Origin: Armigeres subalbatus
Taxonomy: Eukaryota > Arthropoda > Insecta > Diptera > Culicidae
NCBI RefSeq assembly: GCF_024139115.2
Contig: NC_085141.1
Location: 170,078,994 to 170,142,993 of the forward strand
Direction of reading: 5' to 3'
Length of the DNA: 64,000 nucleotides
Below, in pieces: positions 60,608-64,000 of the stretch. Within the stretch, counting starts at the first letter, position 1. Each line of letters begins with the position of its first letter. The notes under the pieces are model-generated. The model was given only the letters and a program-made list of their open reading frames with translations. It had not been told where the DNA came from and did no database searches. A program made the position numbers and the translations under genes.

Positions 60608-62206
60608 TTGGTTCCGCTTTTCTTCTATCTACAAAATTCTACTTATGATTGGGCATACACGACTGAGCGTTCTGACCGTGCCTGCAAGAGTATGCCCAAG
60701 GGGTGTTTTTGGCCAAGAGGGAAACTACTTGGGGGTTCAGGTGGAATCAACGTTATGGTATATATTAGAGGAAACAGGCGTGACTACGATCAATGGGAGC
60801 AGCTGGGGAATACAGGTTGGGGATGGTCCGATGTGCTAACATACTTCAAGAAATCCGAAAACAATGTGAACCCTTCGATTATCAATTCCAATGGAGGAAA
60901 GTTCCATGCAAAAGGAGGTTATTTAAATGTGGAGTCTTTTCATACTGAAGATCTTTTGGTTGATCTGGTGATAAAGGCTGCAACCGAAGCTGGATATCCG
61001 GAAGTGCTGGACATGAATGCCGATATTCATATAGGGTTCAATCGCCTGCAAGGTACTATCGTGAATGGAACACGGTGTAGCCCTGCGAAGGCGTTTTTAT
61101 CATCAGTGAAGGATCGTTCGAATTTGCACATTATTAAGCATGCACATGTAACACAAGTGCTATTTGATCCTGACAAAAAAATCAAAGGTGTCAAATTTTT
61201 GATCGGAGAGAAGAATGAATTACAAGTGAATGTTAGAAAAGAAGTTATATTATCGGGTGGCGCCATCAACACACCCCAACTTTTGTTACTTTCTGGAATA
61301 GGTCCCGAGAAAGATCTTCGAAAAATGAACATTTCGACAATTTCCGATTTGAATGTGGGTAAAAATCTTCAAGACCACAATGTAGTTCCGATCTACTACA
61401 AGGTCCATGCAGCATCTGCAACACCGTTCGATTTGAAATCAGAGTTTGTTGACCATCTGTTGGAGTTTTTAATGACACGATCTGGACCGTTGTCAAACCA
61501 CGGCCTATCCGGTTTGACAGGATTTGTTAATACAGCGAATGCCTCCGACCCATTCCCGGATATTCAATATCACTACTTTATGGGACGGAAAATGTCTGGA
61601 AGGACGAAGCAGATTATTTCTCTTATCGGTTATGAAGATTCGGTGGTCAACTCATTGCTTGCTGCAGAAGAGCAAGCGGATTTGATAGGAATCTATGTAG
61701 TATTACTGAACCCAAAGTCATGGGGAAAGGTGAAACTCCGCTCAATAAACCCTTTTGATAAGCCGCGCATAGATCCAGGCTACCTGTACCATAAGGACGA
61801 CGTAAACTCCATGATTGGAGGTATACGTATTCAGCAGAAAATCATGGCATCACTCGCTATGTCATGTGTAGAACCTGAGGCTGTCAGGGTAGATGTTCCA
61901 GGCTGCGCTACTAAAGTTTACGACACTGATGAATACTGGGAATGTTACATTCGACACATGGCCACCACACTTTACCACCCGGCTGGTACCGCCAAGATGG
62001 GACCAGATTCGGATAGAAATGCTGTTGTCGATCCTAGACTGCGAGTTCGAGGCGTTCGGGGGCTTCGAGTAGCGGATGCCAGTATAATGCCTGCTGTGAT
62101 AAGTGGAAATACCAATGCACCGACGATGATGATTGGAGAAAAAGCTGCAGATATGATTAAAGAAGATAATGGGATGATGATAACGTCACACCATGACGAG
62201 TTATAG
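60608..62206 (+). CDS. GMC oxidoreductase D: catalytic 3' exon without its own first exon
   Basis: Intact 532-codon open exon following a strong acceptor (TTGTCTTTCAG, ending 60607), stop TAG at 62204-62206. It encodes everything in a GMC enzyme except the N terminus and GxGxxG. Present are [20 protein letters not shown] (signature 1, Asn kept), [13 protein letters not shown] (signature 2), His in TLYHPAGT and Asn in NTNAP. Only 132 bp separate it from the preceding stop, and no first exon fits there. Its phase-0 acceptor matches the donor at 58781, and joining them would give 629 aa with exactly the family's spacing before Asp-Trp. It is therefore read as an alternative 3' terminal exon of the C locus. 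The alternative, a separate gene that lost its first exon, fits poorly with an unbroken and fully conserved catalytic frame. Confidence 0.88.
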   Translation: MVPLFFYLQNSTYDWAYTTERSDRACKSMPKGCFWPRGKLLGGSGGINVMVYIRGNRRDYDQWEQLGNTGWGWSDVLTYFKKSENNVNPSIINSNGGKFHAKGGYLNVESFHTEDLLVDLVIKAATEAGYPEVLDMNADIHIGFNRLQGTIVNGTRCSPAKAFLSSVKDRSNLHIIKHAHVTQVLFDPDKKIKGVKFLIGEKNELQVNVRKEVILSGGAINTPQLLLLSGIGPEKDLRKMNISTISDLNVGKNLQDHNVVPIYYKVHAASATPFDLKSEFVDHLLEFLMTRSGPLSNHGLSGLTGFVNTANASDPFPDIQYHYFMGRKMSGRTKQIISLIGYEDSVVNSLLAAEEQADLIGIYVVLLNPKSWGKVKLRSINPFDKPRIDPGYLYHKDDVNSMIGGIRIQQKIMASLAMSCVEPEAVRVDVPGCATKVYDTDEYWECYIRHMATTLYHPAGTAKMGPDSDRNAVVDPRLRVRGVRGLRVADASIMPAVISGNTNAPTMMIGEKAADMIKEDNGMMITSHHDEL

Positions 62207-62227
62207 AATATTCTATATGTGTTGTCA

Positions 62228-62257
62228 AATAAAGTAAAACAGTATGAGCACAATAAA
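62228..62257 (+). terminator. Two AATAAA signals after exon D
   Basis: AATAAA occurs at 62228-62233 and again at 62252-62257, just after the exon D stop and before the exon E acceptor. Exon C has no canonical hexamer in the 132 nt before exon D, so 3' end choice may differ among the three terminal exons. Confidence 0.6.
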
Positions 62258-62384
62258 AATGGGTTCGTATGCTGTGTGGTACACTTCACTAACTATGGCC
62301 TTGGAAATTAAAATATGGCACATTAACACTTGGCACCTAACGAGAAAATAAGTGGAAGGATAATTAACTTGTTGACATTTTTAG

Positions 62385-63944
62385 TTTGTAGATATGGTCT
62401 ACGAGCTACGCGGCACAAATATCGATTGGGAATATAAAGCTTTACGTTCTCGACGTCATAGTTTGAGTAGTGTAGCCGGAGCTAGCTGGCCAAGGGGTCT
62501 CGTTCTTGGAGGATCAGGAACGATTGGTACAATGAAGTATGAACGTGGAAATCGTCGGGATTATGATAACTGGGAGCAGCTAGGAAACGTCGGATGGAGT
62601 TGGAAAGATGTGATTAAATATTTTAAAAAATCAGAAAACAACAATGCTTGGCAGTCGAGTAAACTACATGGTACAAAAGGCTTCTTATTCGTCGATAACT
62701 ATGAATCATTAGATCCGCTTAATAGAATAGTAATGACAGCAGCCAATGAGCTAGGATTTGAAAATATAAATGATTTGAGTATAGCGAAGAATTTAGGTAT
62801 AGGATGGGCTCAATTCATGGTGGAAAATCGTACTCGTTGCAGTTCAGCAAAGGCCTTCCTTAGTACAATTAGACACCGGAAAAATCTACACGTAATGAAA
62901 CATGCTTTTGTTACATCAATATCATTTACTGGTGACAACGTTGCTCGAGGTGTTAACTTCATATTAAGAAACAAGCACAGCTTACGAGCAATGGCTAGGA
63001 AGGAAATAGTTATATCAGCAGGTGCAGTGAACACTCCTAAATTATTGTTGCTATCAGGAATCGGTCGAAAAGTTGATTTGGCACCATTCAACATAAGCCT
63101 TCGAGCTAACTTGAACGTTGGGTACAATTTACAGGACCATGTGGCCATTCCACTTTTTTACAAATTCAGCAAACTGTCCCAAAGCGATATCTATTACAAT
63201 TTAGAAAAAGTGCTGAATCTTTTCGATTTTGCACTGAAGAATCGTAGCCAGCCTTTGACGAGTCATCACATGGCTGGCCTCACATTGAATCTAAACACGC
63301 ATAACGCTTCAGGTTCATTCGCGGATGCACAAGTGGTGTATCAGCCGTTCAAAAAAGGCGGATTCACTTCATATTCAATGCTGCGCAAGATGGGATACAA
63401 TCACCAGGTTGTAAAATCAATACAGCGGATAGAACAGGAAGCAGATGTAGTTATGGCAATGATTTGCGTTCTCAATCCCCAATCAAGAGGTGTAATAAAG
63501 TTGGTCACCGCTGATCCATACCAAGATCCTGCTATAAAAGCAGCATACTTCAACGAATATGAAGATCTGAAAACCCTGGTCCGTGCGATCAAGATTCACC
63601 AGCAAATGCTGACTACCAACTCATTTCGCAATAGCGGAGCACAACTTCACCGATTGAATATTCCCGCTTGTCAGTTTATTCAGTATGCCACTGATGAGTA
63701 CTGGGAGTGCTATATCAGGCATGTCTCTGTTAGCATGTATCATCCTGCTGGAACCACTAAAATGGGGCCTGATGATGATCCGGAGGCGGTGGTAGACTCA
63801 AGATTGAAGGTGAAACAAGTTGCCAATTTGCGAATACTTGACGCTAGTATCATGCCGAGAATCGTAAGTGGAGGGCTAACGGCACCAACGATAATGATTG
63901 CTGAAAAGGGAGCTGATATGGTGAAAGAGGACACAATTATATAA
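62385..63944 (+). CDS. GMC oxidoreductase E: divergent catalytic 3' exon, key residues replaced
   Basis: Third catalytic exon of the C/D/E locus, 519 codons, stop TAA at 63942-63944. The acceptor GACATTTTTAG (ending 62384) is in phase 0 with the donor at 58781. A second AG at 62391 would be out of frame. Joined to the shared exon it gives 616 aa. The fold motifs are present ([29 protein letters not shown], His in SMYHPAGT), but two positions are abnormal. Signature 1 reads GGSGTIGTM where relatives have Asn (GGINVM, SSVLNYM). The C-terminal NTNAP, whose second Asn aligns with the catalytic His/Asn of GMC enzymes, reads GLTAP. The frame is otherwise undamaged over 1.56 kb, so this looks like a retained, possibly non-catalytic or re-tooled version rather than a decayed copy. 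More exons could lie beyond the window. Confidence 0.85.
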   Translation, partial: FVDMVYELRGTNIDWEYKALRSRRHSLSSVAGASWPRGLVLGGSGTIGTMKYERGNRRDYDNWEQLGNVGWSWKDVIKYFKKSENNNAWQSSKLHGTKGFLFVDNYESLDPLNRIVMTAANELGFENINDLSIAKNLGIGWAQFMVENRTRCSSAKAFLSTIRHRKNLHVMKHAFVTSISFTGDNVARGVNFILRNKHSLRAMARKEIVISAGAVNTPKLLLLSGIGRKVDLAPFNISLRANLNVGYNLQDHVAIPLFYKFSKLSQSDIYYNLEKVLNLFDFALKNRSQPLTSHHMAGLTLNLNTHNASGSFADAQVVYQPFKKGGFTSYSMLRKMGYNHQVVKSIQRIEQEADVVMAMICVLNPQSRGVIKLVTADPYQDPAIKAAYFNEYEDLKTLVRAIKIHQQMLTTNSFRNSGAQLHRLNIPACQFIQYATDEYWECYIRHVSVSMYHPAGTTKMGPDDDPEAVVDSRLKVKQVANLRILDASIMPRIVSGGLTAPTIMIAEKGADMVKEDTII

Positions 63945-64000
63945 CGTTCTATTATGTTTTGAATCTTCAACACATCGGATAGGGGGCACGTACTAATTTA

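Larger units (their letters stand above)
58782..62384 (+). promoter_or_regulatory. One donor with three phase-compatible acceptors (58912, 60607, 62384)
   Basis: The donor after GAG at 58781 ends a codon exactly. The three downstream acceptors all open a catalytic exon in phase 0. Each catalytic exon places 13 residues before its Asp-Trp, the same number found in the uninterrupted paralogues A and B after the equivalent residue. Implied introns are 131, 1826 and 3603 nt. This is an inference from splice-site and protein spacing; no transcript data are available. Confidence 0.65.

Noticed and set aside
60608..62206. GMC-D as an independent intronless gene starting at its first in-frame ATG
   Set aside because: The first ATG lies past the FAD-binding region, which would remove the Rossmann motif; a strong acceptor abuts the frame instead.
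62392..62400. Acceptor TTTGTAG (ending 62391) for exon E
   Set aside because: It would put exon E out of frame with the donor at 58781; the AG at 62384 is in frame and has a better pyrimidine tract.
1..64000. Endogenous viral sequence or CRISPR array
   Set aside because: No frame resembled a viral polymerase, capsid or glycoprotein, and no regularly spaced repeats with unique spacers were seen; this was by eye only.

Overview
The window is a piece of an insect nuclear genome, almost certainly a culicine mosquito and probably Aedes. The reasons are spliced genes with GT-AG introns, many AT-rich inverted-repeat elements with TA flanks, R1-, RTE- and Jockey-like non-LTR retrotransposons, and tRNA-headed SINEs resembling Feilai, a family described from Aedes aegypti. 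Species is an inference; no database was searched.

The only clear host genes form a cluster of glucose-methanol-choline (GMC) flavin oxidoreductases of the insect glucose dehydrogenase type. GMC-A (13111-22504, +) has three coding exons and a 7.3 kb second intron packed with transposable elements. GMC-B (26266-28264, -) has two coding exons and converges tail to tail with GMC-A. At 58.5-63.9 kb (+) lies a compact third locus. It has one first exon encoding the signal-like N terminus and FAD-binding GxGxxG, followed by three complete catalytic 3' exons (GMC-C, GMC-D, GMC-E). Only C has a first exon next to it. All three catalytic exons have acceptors in the same phase, and each meets the shared donor exactly 13 residues before the conserved Asp-Trp. 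The simplest reading is one gene that makes three enzymes by choosing among 3' terminal exons. The E version has lost both the FAD-contact Asn of signature 1 and the catalytic Asn near the C terminus.

Region by region: 0-5.4 kb repeats and SINE remnants; 5.5-9.4 kb decayed R1-type element (-); 9.4-13.1 kb mostly featureless; 13.1-22.8 kb GMC-A, whose intron carries TIR elements, an internally deleted R1-type element and a large foldback; 23.1-25.9 kb R1 and RTE fragments (-); 26.1-28.5 kb GMC-B; 28.5-38 kb repeats, including a TIR element enclosing a coding-like tandem repeat; 38.1-41.6 kb RTE element with target-site duplications and two frameshifts; 42-58 kb SINEs, MITEs, a hAT-like element with an 8-bp duplication, a degenerate repeat array and a textbook TATA/Inr/DPE promoter near 43.9 kb that might serve a distant gene such as the C/D/E locus; 56.7-57.7 kb Jockey-like fragment; then the C/D/E locus to the window's end.

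The GMC products would be secreted or extracytoplasmic FAD enzymes oxidising sugars or other small alcohols. The family has known roles in cuticle, immunity and reproduction, but no substrate can be assigned from sequence. Published work places insect GMC clusters inside a flotillin-2 intron; no flotillin exon was recognised here.
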